Source: Acidobacteriota bacterium
GTDB taxonomy: Bacteria; Acidobacteriota; Blastocatellia; Pyrinomonadales; Pyrinomonadaceae
Reading direction: 5' to 3'
Length of the DNA: 64,000 nt
Assembly: GCA_019639155.1 (NCBI GenBank)
Contig: JAHBSJ010000001.1
Location: forward strand, 372,001 to 436,000
Made by a program: the position numbers and the translations under genes. Of the stretch, positions 32,292 to 40,880 are shown one piece after another (positions within the stretch are counted from its first letter, which is position 1; every line of letters starts with the position of its first letter). The notes beneath the pieces were generated by a model. The model was given only the letters and a program-made list of their open reading frames with translations, did no database searches and had not been told where the DNA came from.

Positions 32292-32369
32292 TGTCACTTG
32301 TAACTATCACCTATTCACTGAAGAATTAGCTTCAATTCAGTGAATAGTGACAAGTGGCTAGTGGATAGT
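32292..32369. repeat. CACTATTCACTGAA-word inverted repeat
   Basis: The left arm CTGTCACTTGTAACTATCAC...CTATTCACTGAA (32292-32322) and the right arm TTCAGTGAATAGTGACAAGT... (32335-32369) are imperfect reverse complements. The loop is about 12 bases. It lies between asnB and the iminopeptidase gene. Confidence 0.75.
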
Positions 32370-32377
32370 TTTTTCGC

Positions 32378-32383
32378 TATCAT
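32378..32383 (+). promoter_or_regulatory. -10-like box six bases before the iminopeptidase start
   Basis: TATCAT (32378-32383) ends six bases before ATG 32390 and no Shine-Dalgarno lies between, so the mRNA is predicted to be leaderless. Confidence 0.5.
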
Positions 32384-32389
32384 CGACTT

Positions 32390-33340
32390 ATGGCTAGTCT
32401 TTATCCCGAGATCGAACCTTTTGACAGCGGCATGCTTGCGGTTTCTGACCTGCACACCATTTATTACGAACGCGCGGGCGATCCGGACGGCATCCCCGTC
32501 GTTTTCCTGCACGGCGGCCCGGGCGGCGGACTGCTTCCGATGTACAGGCAGTTTTTCGACCCCGCGGCATATCACATCGTGCTGTTCGATCAACGCGGTT
32601 CGGGCAGATCGACGCCTCATGCCGAACTGAACGAGAACACAACTTGGGACCTGATCAACGATATCGAAACGCTTCGTGAGAAATTCGGCATCGACAGATG
32701 GTACGTTTTCGGCGGTTCGTGGGGCTCTACGCTGAGCCTTGCCTACGCCATCTCGCATCCGGACAGATGTTTGGGGCTGATACTTCGCGGCATCTTTTTG
32801 ACACGCAAGAAAGAGCTTGAGTGGTTCTATCAATATGGAGCTTCGGAGATATTTCCGGATTTCTGGGAACGCTATCGCGATGCAATTCCTGAGGAAGAAC
32901 GCGGCGATTTCATCTCGGCATATCACAAACGCCTGACCAGCGACGACGAAGCGACTCGTCTCGCCGCGGCGCGTGCATGGAGCACTTGGGAAGGTGCGAC
33001 GTCGAAGCTGTATCCCAGCCAAGACCTGGTCGATCATTGGGAAGAGCCGCACGAAGCCTTGAGCCTTGCACGCATCGAATGCCATTACTTTACCAATGGC
33101 TCATTCTTCCCTTCGGACAATTATTTGCTCGAGAATGTGGACAAGATACGCCACATACCGACAGTTATAGTACAGGGCCGCTACGACGTGGTCTGCCCGA
33201 TAACATCAGCTTGGGACCTGCATCAGTCGTTTCCGGAAGCTGAATTCATCGTCATCCCGGATGCAGGACATTCGGTCTCGGAACCCGGCATTACCTCGGC
33301 TTTGGTCGATGCAATGGACAGGTTCAAAACCGCCGTTTAG
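32390..33340 (+). CDS. pip: Proline iminopeptidase (alpha/beta hydrolase)
   Basis: This 316-residue alpha/beta hydrolase carries the HGGPGGG oxyanion motif and the DQRGSGRSTPH segment diagnostic of prolyl iminopeptidases. The nucleophile elbow GGSWGS, the Asp in GRYDVVCP and the His in AGHSVSEPG complete the triad. It cleaves N-terminal proline from peptides in the cytoplasm. The length matches the family. It follows the inverted repeat downstream of asnB and has its own promoter candidate, so it is probably not in the glycan operon. Confidence 0.93.
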   Translation: MASLYPEIEPFDSGMLAVSDLHTIYYERAGDPDGIPVVFLHGGPGGGLLPMYRQFFDPAAYHIVLFDQRGSGRSTPHAELNENTTWDLINDIETLREKFGIDRWYVFGGSWGSTLSLAYAISHPDRCLGLILRGIFLTRKKELEWFYQYGASEIFPDFWERYRDAIPEEERGDFISAYHKRLTSDDEATRLAAARAWSTWEGATSKLYPSQDLVDHWEEPHEALSLARIECHYFTNGSFFPSDNYLLENVDKIRHIPTVIVQGRYDVVCPITSAWDLHQSFPEAEFIVIPDAGHSVSEPGITSALVDAMDRFKTAV

Positions 33341-33401
33341 GGATTTTGTTGATGAAAATCGGATGTGAAAGCTGTATGATGGGCTTTCAGGAAGGTTGCG
33401 T

Positions 33402-33662
33402 ATGCTGCTTATGAATTTTGGGACAACTGAGATAATTCTCGTCGTTGCTGTACTATTCCTGCTTTTCGGGGCTTCGCGGTTGCCGCAGCTCGCTAAATCG
33501 TTGGGACAGTCGCGGAAAGCATTCAAAGAAGGAATGCGCGAGGCAGAAGAAGAAGAAAAAGCCGAACAGCAAAAGCTTTCGAGCGAATCCGCACCGCAGA
33601 TCGATCAGGTTTCGGACGACGCTCTTGCCGAAGAACTTCGCCGGCGAGCAGAAGCGAAATAG
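33402..33662 (+). CDS. tatA: Sec-independent protein translocase TatA/TatE
   Basis: The ATG at 33402 has AGGAAGG six bases upstream and gives 86 residues. The single N-terminal TM helix is TTEIILVVAVLFLLFGASRL, followed by the FGxxxLP hinge and the amphipathic helix (QLAKSLGQSRKAFKEGMREA), as in TatA. The acidic/charged tail is normal. It forms the export pore for folded proteins; TatC is not in the window. A Met at 33411 and a TTG at 33396 are other in-frame starts, but the Shine-Dalgarno spacing favours 33402. Confidence 0.93.
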   Translation: MLLMNFGTTEIILVVAVLFLLFGASRLPQLAKSLGQSRKAFKEGMREAEEEEKAEQQKLSSESAPQIDQVSDDALAEELRRRAEAK

Positions 33663-33700
33663 CCCTTTTTATTCTCCAAATTTGTGGTCGGATCGCTGCG

Positions 33701-34576
33701 TCAAGGCATCTGCGACCGATCACTTTTTCTTAGGTACACGAACCAGTAAACTATCCCCACAAATAGTGCTCCGCCAATGACGTTGCCGATGGTCACCGGC
33801 AACAAATTCCCGACCAGGAAACTCTGCATCGTTATCAATCCCGGGTCTGCTCCCAATCGTACACTTTCAGCAATGATCGCCTCAGGGCCGAACCATTTGA
33901 TCAGCATTCCGGCGGGAATGAAGTACATATTAGCGATGCTGTGTTCAAAGCCGCACGCCACGAACGCTGTAACCGGCGGCACGACCGCGATGACCTTGTC
34001 TGCCGTCGTGCGGCCGCTATTGCTCATCCATACAGCCAGACATACAAGAATATTGCACAAAATGCCGAGCGCTATGGCCTCGGTAAATCCGAGGTTGGAT
34101 TTCGCCGAGGCTATCACCAGTGCCTGTGCTCCGACCGATCCGCCGCCGAAAAGATGCTGGCCGCTGAGGAAGACCAAAACAGCCAAACCGAACGCTCCTA
34201 CGAAATTACCGACGAAGACGATGGCCCAATTTCGCAGTATCTGCGGCGTACTGACCCGGCGGTTCGCCCATGCCATCACTATCAGGTTATTTCCCGTGAA
34301 AAGCTCCGCTCCGCCGATAACGACCATCACCAGCCCTAGTGAGAAAACGAAACCGCTGAAAACCCGCGTCACGCCGAACGGAAGCACGCCCGCTGAACCT
34401 GCGGCTGCGGTAGTAGCCAGGACCGCTCCAAATCCGATAAAGGCTCCCGCCAGAACCGCGAGTACGAAAAGGCGCCCGAATTCCATCGAGGATTTTGCGA
34501 CCCCGATATCTTCCGCCCGCCTTGCCATTTCGGCGGGCAGAAGTGAATCAACGTAACGGACTCCTTTTGATTCCAT
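33701..34576 (-). CDS. Formate/nitrite transporter (FNT) family channel
   Basis: The 291-residue protein has six hydrophobic segments and the two FNT signatures, seen here around GGAELFTGNNLIVMAW and GNFVGAFGLA; the central CNILVCLAVWM and GFEHSIANMYFIPAG are also typical. It would conduct formate, nitrite or a similar small anion across the inner membrane. No nitrite reductase or formate dehydrogenase gene is near, so the substrate is open. It is convergent with tatA and lies 24 bases after a methyltransferase gene on the same strand. Confidence 0.92.
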   Translation of the reverse strand: MESKGVRYVDSLLPAEMARRAEDIGVAKSSMEFGRLFVLAVLAGAFIGFGAVLATTAAAGSAGVLPFGVTRVFSGFVFSLGLVMVVIGGAELFTGNNLIVMAWANRRVSTPQILRNWAIVFVGNFVGAFGLAVLVFLSGQHLFGGGSVGAQALVIASAKSNLGFTEAIALGILCNILVCLAVWMSNSGRTTADKVIAVVPPVTAFVACGFEHSIANMYFIPAGMLIKWFGPEAIIAESVRLGADPGLITMQSFLVGNLLPVTIGNVIGGALFVGIVYWFVYLRKSDRSQMP

Positions 34577-34600
34577 GATCTCTGCTCGTTACACGACGGC

Positions 34601-35392
34601 TCATTGCCTTGTGCCTGTCACGATGGTCGCTTTGACCGTAAACTGAAACGAGAGGTCGCCGAGTTCAGCGTTTATCAGGCCCGCGAGCTTTTCCTTGATC
34701 GCAGACGCCTCGGACTCTTCAATATCACCGAACCAGTTCGGAAACAGAAAATCCGCGACCAGCGGCGAATTGACCAGGTCCTCGCCTGTCTCAAAATCGA
34801 AAACCTCATTCGCCGTTTCCGACTTGATGTTCACAAGGCCGGCATTCTCCGCCGCCTGTTTGACCGCACCGACAGATGGCAGCTCGGCGATCAGGTCCTC
34901 TGCTTTGGTCGCTAGGTCAACGTCCGCGTCAGCCAAAACTTCCCACAACATCGAATAAAGTTCACCGAAGCTGCCCGCCGTCGGCATGACAAATGCGACC
35001 TCTCCGTCGGTTTTGGCTTTATGGACAACGTCGTCGATCGTCTCCGCGGCATCCTCTAGAGGAACGAAACTGAGGTCGGCGACAACGCACGCGAACGCGT
35101 CATCACCAAAGCTCTTCGTCGAAAACTCGACCTTGGACCCGACGGCTATGGCCTTGTCCGCGGCAATCGCGAGCTCGTGTTCATCACCGCAGACGGCAAA
35201 AATATCGGTATCATCGCCGATACGCTCTTCCAGTACCAATGCGTGGGTTCCGGTGCCTGCGTTCAGGTAAAGCAGTTCTTCGGCATCGGTCAGTTTCGCG
35301 TGCTTATCGACAAGGTCGGTAAATCTGCGGGTCCACTCGTCCTGCACGTAAAGGTCGCGTAAAAATGCCAGCTCTTTGGCAGACTTCTGCAT
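34601..35392 (-). CDS. SAM-dependent methyltransferase-like protein
   Basis: From ATG 35392 the protein has 263 residues. A Rossmann methyltransferase core is visible: LLYLNAGTGTHALVLEER (motif I, with the acidic and glycine pattern), DIFAVCGDEHELAIAADKA and FACVVADLSFVPLEDA. The C-terminal 100 residues are Glu/Asp-rich helices and a beta-rich end. The substrate is unknown. The frame stays open for 30 more codons upstream but these overlap the divergent SDR promoter region. TACAAT ends six bases before the chosen ATG. Confidence 0.82.
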   Translation of the reverse strand: MQKSAKELAFLRDLYVQDEWTRRFTDLVDKHAKLTDAEELLYLNAGTGTHALVLEERIGDDTDIFAVCGDEHELAIAADKAIAVGSKVEFSTKSFGDDAFACVVADLSFVPLEDAAETIDDVVHKAKTDGEVAFVMPTAGSFGELYSMLWEVLADADVDLATKAEDLIAELPSVGAVKQAAENAGLVNIKSETANEVFDFETGEDLVNSPLVADFLFPNWFGDIEESEASAIKEKLAGLINAELGDLSFQFTVKATIVTGTRQ

Positions 35393-35398
35393 ACGACC

Positions 35399-35404
35399 AT
35401 TGTA
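35399..35404 (-). promoter_or_regulatory. -10 box six bases before the methyltransferase start
   Basis: Minus-strand TACAAT (35404-35399) ends six bases before the ATG at 35392. A leaderless transcript is predicted and there is no Shine-Dalgarno. Confidence 0.55.
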
Positions 35405-35470
35405 ACGCACGCCGTCGCCCCAATGGCAAGGATGCCGCCGCTGTCGGCTTTTGATATGCTTTTCTGCATT

Positions 35471-36244
35471 ATGAGCAAACATATCAAGGAACTTTTTGAC
35501 CTGACCGGAAAGACGGCGATCGTGACCGGCGGTTCGCGAGGCATCGGAAAGGAAATGGCAGAAGCCTTGGGCGAAGCCGGAGCAAGCTTGATGCTGTGCG
35601 CACGCCGCCGCGAATGGCTCGACGAGACCGTAAACGAATTCGCAGGCCGCGGTTTTAACGTCATCGGCAAGGTCTGCGACGTTTCAAAAGAGGACGAGGT
35701 GCAGGCGGTCGTCGATTCGACGGTGAAGCATTTCGGCAAGGTCGATATCCTGATAAACAACGCCGGCATTTCGTGGGGAGCGATGCCCGAGGAAATGACG
35801 CTCGACCAGTGGCAAAAGGTGATCGACGTCAACCTGACCGGCTGTTTCCTGATGGCGCGAGCCGCGGGCCGCGAGATGCTCAAAAACAACAGCGGATCGA
35901 TCATCAACATCGCGTCGATCGCGGGAATTACCTCATCGGCGAACGGCCCTTTTTACGCAGGATATGTCGCCAGCAAGGCCGGCCTGATCGGCCTGACACG
36001 CGAACTCGCTGCAAGCTGGGGACGACGCGGGATCCGCGTGAACGCCATCGCTCCGGGATTTTTCCATTCACGGCTGGCCGACGCCGTTATCGATATCTAT
36101 GAACGCTCTATACAGGAAAACAACGTCATCCCGCGCGTCGGCGAAGAAGGCGAGCTGAAAGGTGTGACAGTTTTCCTGGCATCCGAAGCGTCCAGCTACA
36201 TCACCGGCCAGACCATCGCCGTTGACGGCGGAATGACTGTTTAG
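35471..36244 (+). CDS. Short-chain dehydrogenase/reductase (gluconate 5-dehydrogenase-like)
   Basis: The ATG at 35471 gives 257 residues. The classical SDR features are TGGSRGIG (cofactor binding), NNAG (DILINNAGISWG), the catalytic Ser in IINIASIAG and the YxxxK in YVASKAGL. The C-terminal GQTIAVDGGMTV is typical of FabG/gluconate-5-dehydrogenase-type SDRs. The NAD(P) preference and substrate cannot be assigned. It is divergent from the methyltransferase gene with about 78 bases between them. TATGCT lies ten bases upstream of the ATG. Confidence 0.92.
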   Translation: MSKHIKELFDLTGKTAIVTGGSRGIGKEMAEALGEAGASLMLCARRREWLDETVNEFAGRGFNVIGKVCDVSKEDEVQAVVDSTVKHFGKVDILINNAGISWGAMPEEMTLDQWQKVIDVNLTGCFLMARAAGREMLKNNSGSIINIASIAGITSSANGPFYAGYVASKAGLIGLTRELAASWGRRGIRVNAIAPGFFHSRLADAVIDIYERSIQENNVIPRVGEEGELKGVTVFLASEASSYITGQTIAVDGGMTV

Positions 36245-36246
36245 AA

Positions 36247-36340
36247 GTTCAGAGTTGTAGTTCAGAGTTACGCCTTTAGGCGTGATTCACGCGTAAACGC
36301 GTTACTCTGAACATCACGCCTAAAGGCGTAACTCTGAACG
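36247..36340. repeat. GTTCAGAGTTACGCC-word inverted repeat
   Basis: Left and right arms both contain GTTCAGAGTTACGCC and its complement, each with an internal small hairpin (ACGCCTTTAGGCGT). The centre holds CGCGTAAACGCG. It lies between the convergent SDR and CPCC-CBM9 genes, where it could also end transcription. Confidence 0.8.
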
Positions 36341-37345
36341 CTAACAAAATACAAATTCGCCAAACGCTTCCGGCACGTGGAAATTCGGCCGCTCGGTCAT
36401 TGTCGGCTGCCACGCGAGATAGCCGCGCGACTCACCCTCGCCGACGCAGCGGAAGATGTTGCCGAGCCAAACGTCGCCGGCCTTCGGCTTTCGCCCGAAA
36501 GCCTCCCACGGGATCTTCATCGCCATCAGCACTCGGCCGTCCTCTATCTTTGCCGCCGCTTCCATGCCTGAATGATAGTCCCAGTCAGTGACGCGCTCGC
36601 CGCTGGTCAGGTCGATCGCCAGGTCTAGCCACTCACCCGTCGGCGCCACCTCAAATTCGAAATACCGCCGCGGCTCATTCCTATCCGGCGCCAAAAAAAG
36701 CTCACAAACGTCTCTATCCCACAACTGCATCACCTTGCGATCAAGCACAGGCTCCGTGGAAGCCGTTAGCGGCTCGCTTTGCTCACAATCAAAACGAACA
36801 TAAAAGTTCTCATCCGACCAAAGCATCCGCACGTCGAATCGTCGCCCAATCGGCACCGACTCGCCGGACCAATAAGTTTCGACATGAATCACATCCGCCC
36901 CAGCCCAAACCGCGCCACCAAATACTTGAACAGCTAAGTCGTGCACTTTGTGCCGTACCTCAACTCTCACCGAAGCGACTTCATCGGGACGAGGCTTTCT
37001 CACGTACTTGACCGATCGCGGGTCACAAGCACCGATCTTCTTATAGTTCGCCCTAGCCTCTGTAAGGCTAATTTCGCGATTGGGTCCACCGCGAACGACA
37101 TCGGCATCGGCATCATCCTGTCCGTCATCCTCCCAGAAACAGACCTGGCAGATCTCGAAGCCGCCTCGCTCATTGAGCGTCTTGTTTCTGCAGCACGGAC
37201 ATGAATACTTAACATCTGCAATTACCGGCCGAACCGTAGAATGAGTGCGGAGTGAATCCACATAACCATCGAACCACCTCTTCCGACTCTCCAGTTCCTC
37301 TGGACTTAAGGCTGTATTCTCGTTTGAGGTTGACGTTTCTTGCAT
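36341..37345 (-). CDS. CPCC zinc-domain protein fused to a CBM9-like carbohydrate-binding domain
   Basis: The 334-residue protein has a CPCC cysteine-rich domain at about 48-115 (YSCPCCRNKTL, then CQVCFWEDDGQDD and the DADVVRGGPN segment). The second half (about 135-334) resembles the family 9 carbohydrate-binding-module-like fold: ETYWSGESVPIGRRF, WDRDVCELFLAPD and YFEFEVAPTGEWLDLAID. The combination is unusual. GGAG sits five bases before the ATG. The role is unknown. A paralogue of the CBM9-like part, cut short, lies at 38018-38269 on the other side of the vapBC pair. Confidence 0.83.
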   Translation of the reverse strand: MQETSTSNENTALSPEELESRKRWFDGYVDSLRTHSTVRPVIADVKYSCPCCRNKTLNERGGFEICQVCFWEDDGQDDADADVVRGGPNREISLTEARANYKKIGACDPRSVKYVRKPRPDEVASVRVEVRHKVHDLAVQVFGGAVWAGADVIHVETYWSGESVPIGRRFDVRMLWSDENFYVRFDCEQSEPLTASTEPVLDRKVMQLWDRDVCELFLAPDRNEPRRYFEFEVAPTGEWLDLAIDLTSGERVTDWDYHSGMEAAAKIEDGRVLMAMKIPWEAFGRKPKAGDVWLGNIFRCVGEGESRGYLAWQPTMTERPNFHVPEAFGEFVFC

Positions 37346-37395
37346 TCAGTCTCCAACAATACGTTTTCGAGATCTCCGATTGATATTCCCAACGC

Positions 37396-37764
37396 TCACT
37401 TCGGGAAATAACGAACACCCGGGAGGCCTTCAAAATCCTCATCCTGTGTCCAGAGTGTTGCCTGATGGTATTGGGCGGTCGCGTAAATGATGCTGTCCGC
37501 CATCGGGAGTTTATAACGAGCGGCCTCCAGTGCCAGCGACAAGTCAATGTCAACCGTTTGGCCAAGTGTCATTGCCTGAATAGCATTTCTTGCATCGGCT
37601 TCATCGCCTTCACGCAAGATCCGCTTCACCACCTCATAGACCGAAATGACAGGAACGACGAGGTTCTTCGTGTCCTTGATCGCCGGAAGGAAGATCCGCG
37701 AGCGGCTTGAGCCCGTTAGGAACTCGAGCCAACCTGAAGAATCCACTACGTTCCGCCTGCTCAT
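37396..37764 (-). CDS. vapC: PIN-domain toxin (VapC family)
   Basis: The 122-residue protein is a PIN-domain ribonuclease: the N-terminal acidic residue lies in NVVDSSGWLEF, the middle Glu in SVYEVVKR, and the C-terminal Asp residues in LPMADSIIYATA and WTQDEDFEGL. It cleaves tRNA or other RNA when free of its antitoxin. The ATG shares bases with the vapB stop (ATGA). It is on the same strand as the CPCC-CBM9 gene, 50 bases before it. Confidence 0.93.
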   Translation of the reverse strand: MSRRNVVDSSGWLEFLTGSSRSRIFLPAIKDTKNLVVPVISVYEVVKRILREGDEADARNAIQAMTLGQTVDIDLSLALEAARYKLPMADSIIYATAQYHQATLWTQDEDFEGLPGVRYFPK

Positions 37765-37979
37765 AATCGGTCATCCTCGCGTTCGATCTCAGTGTCCGTG
37801 AGCTTGCCGCGCAATATCCCTCTATACTCTTCGATAGGCCGTATCGGAATTAGCTCGACGGTCCCGCCGACACCGATTACGCGAAACCGAGTCCCCGGCT
37901 TGAGGTTCATTCGCTCTCTCAGTTTTTGCGGGATGACCACTTGAAATTTTGACGATAGTTTTACGGTTTCAGTATCCAT
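37761..37979 (-). CDS. vapB: AbrB/MazE-type antitoxin (VapB)
   Basis: From ATG 37979 the antitoxin has 72 residues. The swapped-hairpin DNA-binding domain is clear: VKLSSKFQVVIPQKLRERMN, followed by LKPGTRFRVIGVGGTVELIP. The acidic C-terminal tail (TDTEIEREDDRL) would cap VapC. TACAAT ends six bases before the start, predicting a leaderless, probably autorepressed transcript. An upstream Met is in frame six codons earlier but overlaps that box. Confidence 0.92.
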   Translation of the reverse strand: MDTETVKLSSKFQVVIPQKLRERMNLKPGTRFRVIGVGGTVELIPIRPIEEYRGILRGKLTDTEIEREDDRL

Positions 37980-37985
37980 GAGGGT

Positions 37986-37991
37986 ATTGTA
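37986..37991 (-). promoter_or_regulatory. -10 box six bases before vapB
   Basis: Minus-strand TACAAT (37991-37986) ends six bases before ATG 37979. It fits the leaderless pattern seen at other genes in this window. Confidence 0.55.
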
Positions 37992-38017
37992 AAACAATCA
38001 GCCTATCGATACAAGAT

Positions 38018-38269
38018 CTACTTTCCGGCAATAAGAACGGTCTTTCCCGAAATGTCGTGCGTGGCGGACACGATGAGGTCCTCAGCCTGAAAGGCATCGA
38101 AGTATACGTAAAGAAGATCATCGGAGTGGAGTAGCCCGACGCTGAATCGTCGTGAGGGAGCAGCTTCGGAGCCGTCCCAATAGGTCCGTATGGTCACCCG
38201 GTCGGATAGTTCCCAAACGCGGGCATCTAATAGATCGTCGCTGATATCTTCTGTTTTTCGAATTTTCAT
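38018..38269 (-). pseudogene. Truncated CBM9-like gene, paralogue of the C-terminal part of 36341-37345
   Basis: An open frame of 83 residues from ATG 38269 matches the start of the CBM9-like half of the CPCC-CBM9 protein. RTYWDGSEAAPSRRF aligns with ETYWSGESVPIGRRF, and LLHSDDLLYVYFDAFQ with MLWSDENFYVRFDCEQ. It stops before the W-DRD-CELFLAPD core, 26 bases before the vapB promoter. No continuation in another frame is seen. It is probably a remnant, though a short functional protein cannot be excluded. Confidence 0.7.
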
Positions 38270-38317
38270 ACCAAAGCCGCAATTAAGGCTCGGACACATA
38301 TCCTGCAACCAACAACG

Positions 38318-40843
38318 CTAGCCGGCCGGTGTTTCGATCAGCCGCCGCATCAGTCTTCGTTTTACCAGCTCTACCAAAAACAAGTAGGTGATGGTAGCAC
38401 CAACGAGAAAAATAAAATAGCCGGCCGGCAGCGGAACAAATCCCAACACTTCGCCAATTGGCGTGAACGGCAAGATCACACCTGCGGACAGAACCAGCGT
38501 GATAGCAACGACCAGTGCGGGGCTCGGACGGCTGCGGAGAGGATTCCCTGCCGTTCTGATGATGAAGATGACAAGTATCTGCGTGGCCAGCGATTCCACG
38601 AACCAACCTGTATGGAAGAGTTTTTCCGAAGCGTGAAACACCGCCAAAAGGATATAAAAAGTAGCGAAGTCGTAAATTGAGCTGATCGGTCCGATGTAGA
38701 GCATAAAATCGCGTATCAGCCCGACGTCCCAGCGATGCGGTTTGTGTATGAAAGTTTCGTCTACCGTGTCGGTCGGTATGGTCACCTGTGCCAGGTCATA
38801 GAGAAAGTTATTCAGCAGGATCTGCGTCGGCAGCATCGGCAGGAACGGCAGAAACATGACCGCACCCGCCATACTGAACATGTTCCCGAAGTTGGAACTA
38901 GTGCCCATCAGCAGATACTTCATAACATTCCCGAAAGACTTGCGGCCCTCGATAATGCCGTTGTGCAGGACGGCGAGGCTGCGTTCCATAAGAACGATCT
39001 CAGCCGCATCTTTTGCGACGTCCGTTGCGGTCGCGACCGAGATCCCGACATCGGCGGAATGAAGCGAAGGAGCATCGTTGATTCCGTCGCCCAAAAACCC
39101 GACAACATGGCCGCGGGCCTTCAGCGCCAGCAGAATGCGGTTCTTTTGGATCGGGGAGACGCGGGCAAAAACAGTTGTCGATTCAGCGACCTGCCCCAGA
39201 GCGGCGTCATCGAGGGCGTCTATCTCGTCACCGAGAACTATATTCTCGACATCGAGCCCGACCTGCTCGCAGACGTAACGTGCGACAAGTTCGTTGTCTC
39301 CCGTCAGGATCTTGACAGTTACGCCGTCATTCTTTAGGTCCTCAATGGCCTCTGTCGCGGTCTCGAGCGGTTCGTCGGCAAATGTTATATAGCCCGCGAA
39401 GATCAATTCCGTCTCATCATCCTGCTGATAGCTTCCTTTTGTCGATGTTTCTCGATAGGCCACTGCCAAAACACGCAGGCCATTCTCGCTGAAGGCCTTG
39501 AATGTCTGTTCGCATTCGGATCTCTTTTGATCATCGAGCGGCCCGATCTTTCCCTTGTCGCGATAACTGGTGCAAATATCTAGGACGCTTTCCGGCGCGC
39601 CTTTTGTTATCAGCAAACGATGATGTTTGCTTTCAGCGATGACGGAAACACGCCGCCTTTCAAAATCGAAAGGGATCTCACCGGCCTTGCGATAGTCACT
39701 GATCTTCGGTTGATCGTGGGACAGGATCGCCGCATCGAGCGGATTTGAAACTTCTTTCGAACGGATCGCAGTATCCAGCGGATTTGAAACGCCGGTTTCG
39801 AATCTGCTGTTCAGATATGCCAGAAAGAACGGAAATTCTGACGGCTTGCCGAACGGTCCGCAGTGATCTTTCAATGCCATCTCGCCTCTTGTCAGCGTTC
39901 CCGTCTTGTCACTGCAGAGTATGTCGATGCTCCCGAAATTCTGTATGGCCTCGAGATGCTTTACGATCACCTTCTTTTTAGCCATTCGCATGGCGCCCTG
40001 GCCGAGCGTGACCGTGGTTATCATCGGCAGGAACTCCGGCGTGAGGCCGACGGCTAACGCGATCGAGAAAAGAAGCGATTCCAGCAGGTCGCGCTCCATC
40101 AGGGCATTTACGAAGAATACGAAAATGACCAGAACGAATATGACGCGGGCTATGAAATAGCCGAATTTCTTTGTTCCGCGTTCGAACTCGGTCTCGGGCG
40201 ATCTTTCCACCAGGCGTGCCGCGATGTGGCCAAGTTCGGTACTCTTTCCGGTCTCCGTTACGATCGCGATCGCGGTCCCGCTGATCACCGATGTCCCAAG
40301 AAAGATCCTGTTCATATCCTTGTCGCTGCTTTTCTCGACCGGAAGCGACTCGCCCGTCAAAGCGGACTCCTGAACGTGGAAGCTGCTGCATTCGACGATA
40401 CGTGAATCGGCAGGAACCAGATCGCCGGCGGAAAGGCTTATTACATCGCCCGGGACGACCTCGCGACGCAGTATCTCGCCCCATTTGCCGTCACGAAGGA
40501 CGGTAGCCGTCAGACTGACCTCTTGTCGAAGGCGAGCTGCCGCATTTCTTGACCGCGATGTCTGTACGAAATTAAGAATAACGCTAAGAAAGACCATCAA
40601 AACGATGATCGAAGCGTTGATCCATTCGCCGACCGCAAACGAGATCGCGCTGGCGAGGAGCAGGATAATAACGAGGGGATTGGCAAAGAGAAGGATTATC
40701 TCGACGATCGGGCCGATCCGCCTCGATGTCACGATCTCGTTCGGCCCGGCTTCGGCCTGACGCCTGTCGGCTTCTGCTGCTGTAAGTCCGCTGAGTTCAA
40801 CAGTTTGTTCGCCGGAGGATTCAGTCTTTGGAGTTTCAGACAT
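38318..40843 (-). CDS. mgtA: Magnesium-translocating P-type ATPase
   Basis: The ATG at 40843 (GAGG eight bases upstream) gives 841 residues. The phosphorylation motif CSDKTGTLTRGEM, the TGES segment (ESALTGESLPVEKSS) and GDGINDAPSLHSADVGIS identify a P-type ATPase, and the DNFLYD/QTQILVIFIIRTAG helices match the Mg2+ (MgtA/MgtB) group. It imports Mg2+ across the inner membrane. The nucleotide-binding domain carries a 13-residue tandem duplication (VSNPLDTAIRSKE then VSNPLDAAILSHD) not expected in the family. The preceding P-loop ATPase gene ends 37 bases upstream. Confidence 0.93.
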   Translation of the reverse strand: MSETPKTESSGEQTVELSGLTAAEADRRQAEAGPNEIVTSRRIGPIVEIILLFANPLVIILLLASAISFAVGEWINASIIVLMVFLSVILNFVQTSRSRNAAARLRQEVSLTATVLRDGKWGEILRREVVPGDVISLSAGDLVPADSRIVECSSFHVQESALTGESLPVEKSSDKDMNRIFLGTSVISGTAIAIVTETGKSTELGHIAARLVERSPETEFERGTKKFGYFIARVIFVLVIFVFFVNALMERDLLESLLFSIALAVGLTPEFLPMITTVTLGQGAMRMAKKKVIVKHLEAIQNFGSIDILCSDKTGTLTRGEMALKDHCGPFGKPSEFPFFLAYLNSRFETGVSNPLDTAIRSKEVSNPLDAAILSHDQPKISDYRKAGEIPFDFERRRVSVIAESKHHRLLITKGAPESVLDICTSYRDKGKIGPLDDQKRSECEQTFKAFSENGLRVLAVAYRETSTKGSYQQDDETELIFAGYITFADEPLETATEAIEDLKNDGVTVKILTGDNELVARYVCEQVGLDVENIVLGDEIDALDDAALGQVAESTTVFARVSPIQKNRILLALKARGHVVGFLGDGINDAPSLHSADVGISVATATDVAKDAAEIVLMERSLAVLHNGIIEGRKSFGNVMKYLLMGTSSNFGNMFSMAGAVMFLPFLPMLPTQILLNNFLYDLAQVTIPTDTVDETFIHKPHRWDVGLIRDFMLYIGPISSIYDFATFYILLAVFHASEKLFHTGWFVESLATQILVIFIIRTAGNPLRSRPSPALVVAITLVLSAGVILPFTPIGEVLGFVPLPAGYFIFLVGATITYLFLVELVKRRLMRRLIETPAG
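39724..39801. repeat. 39-bp tandem duplication inside mgtA
   Basis: Two 39-base units (39724-39762 and 39763-39801) share most positions, including GGATCGC and AGCGGATTTGAAAC. The duplication keeps the frame and adds 13 residues to the cytoplasmic domain. Confidence 0.75.
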
Positions 40844-40880
40844 TGCAGTCGCCTCGCGATCGAGCCCTTTCAGCCCGATG

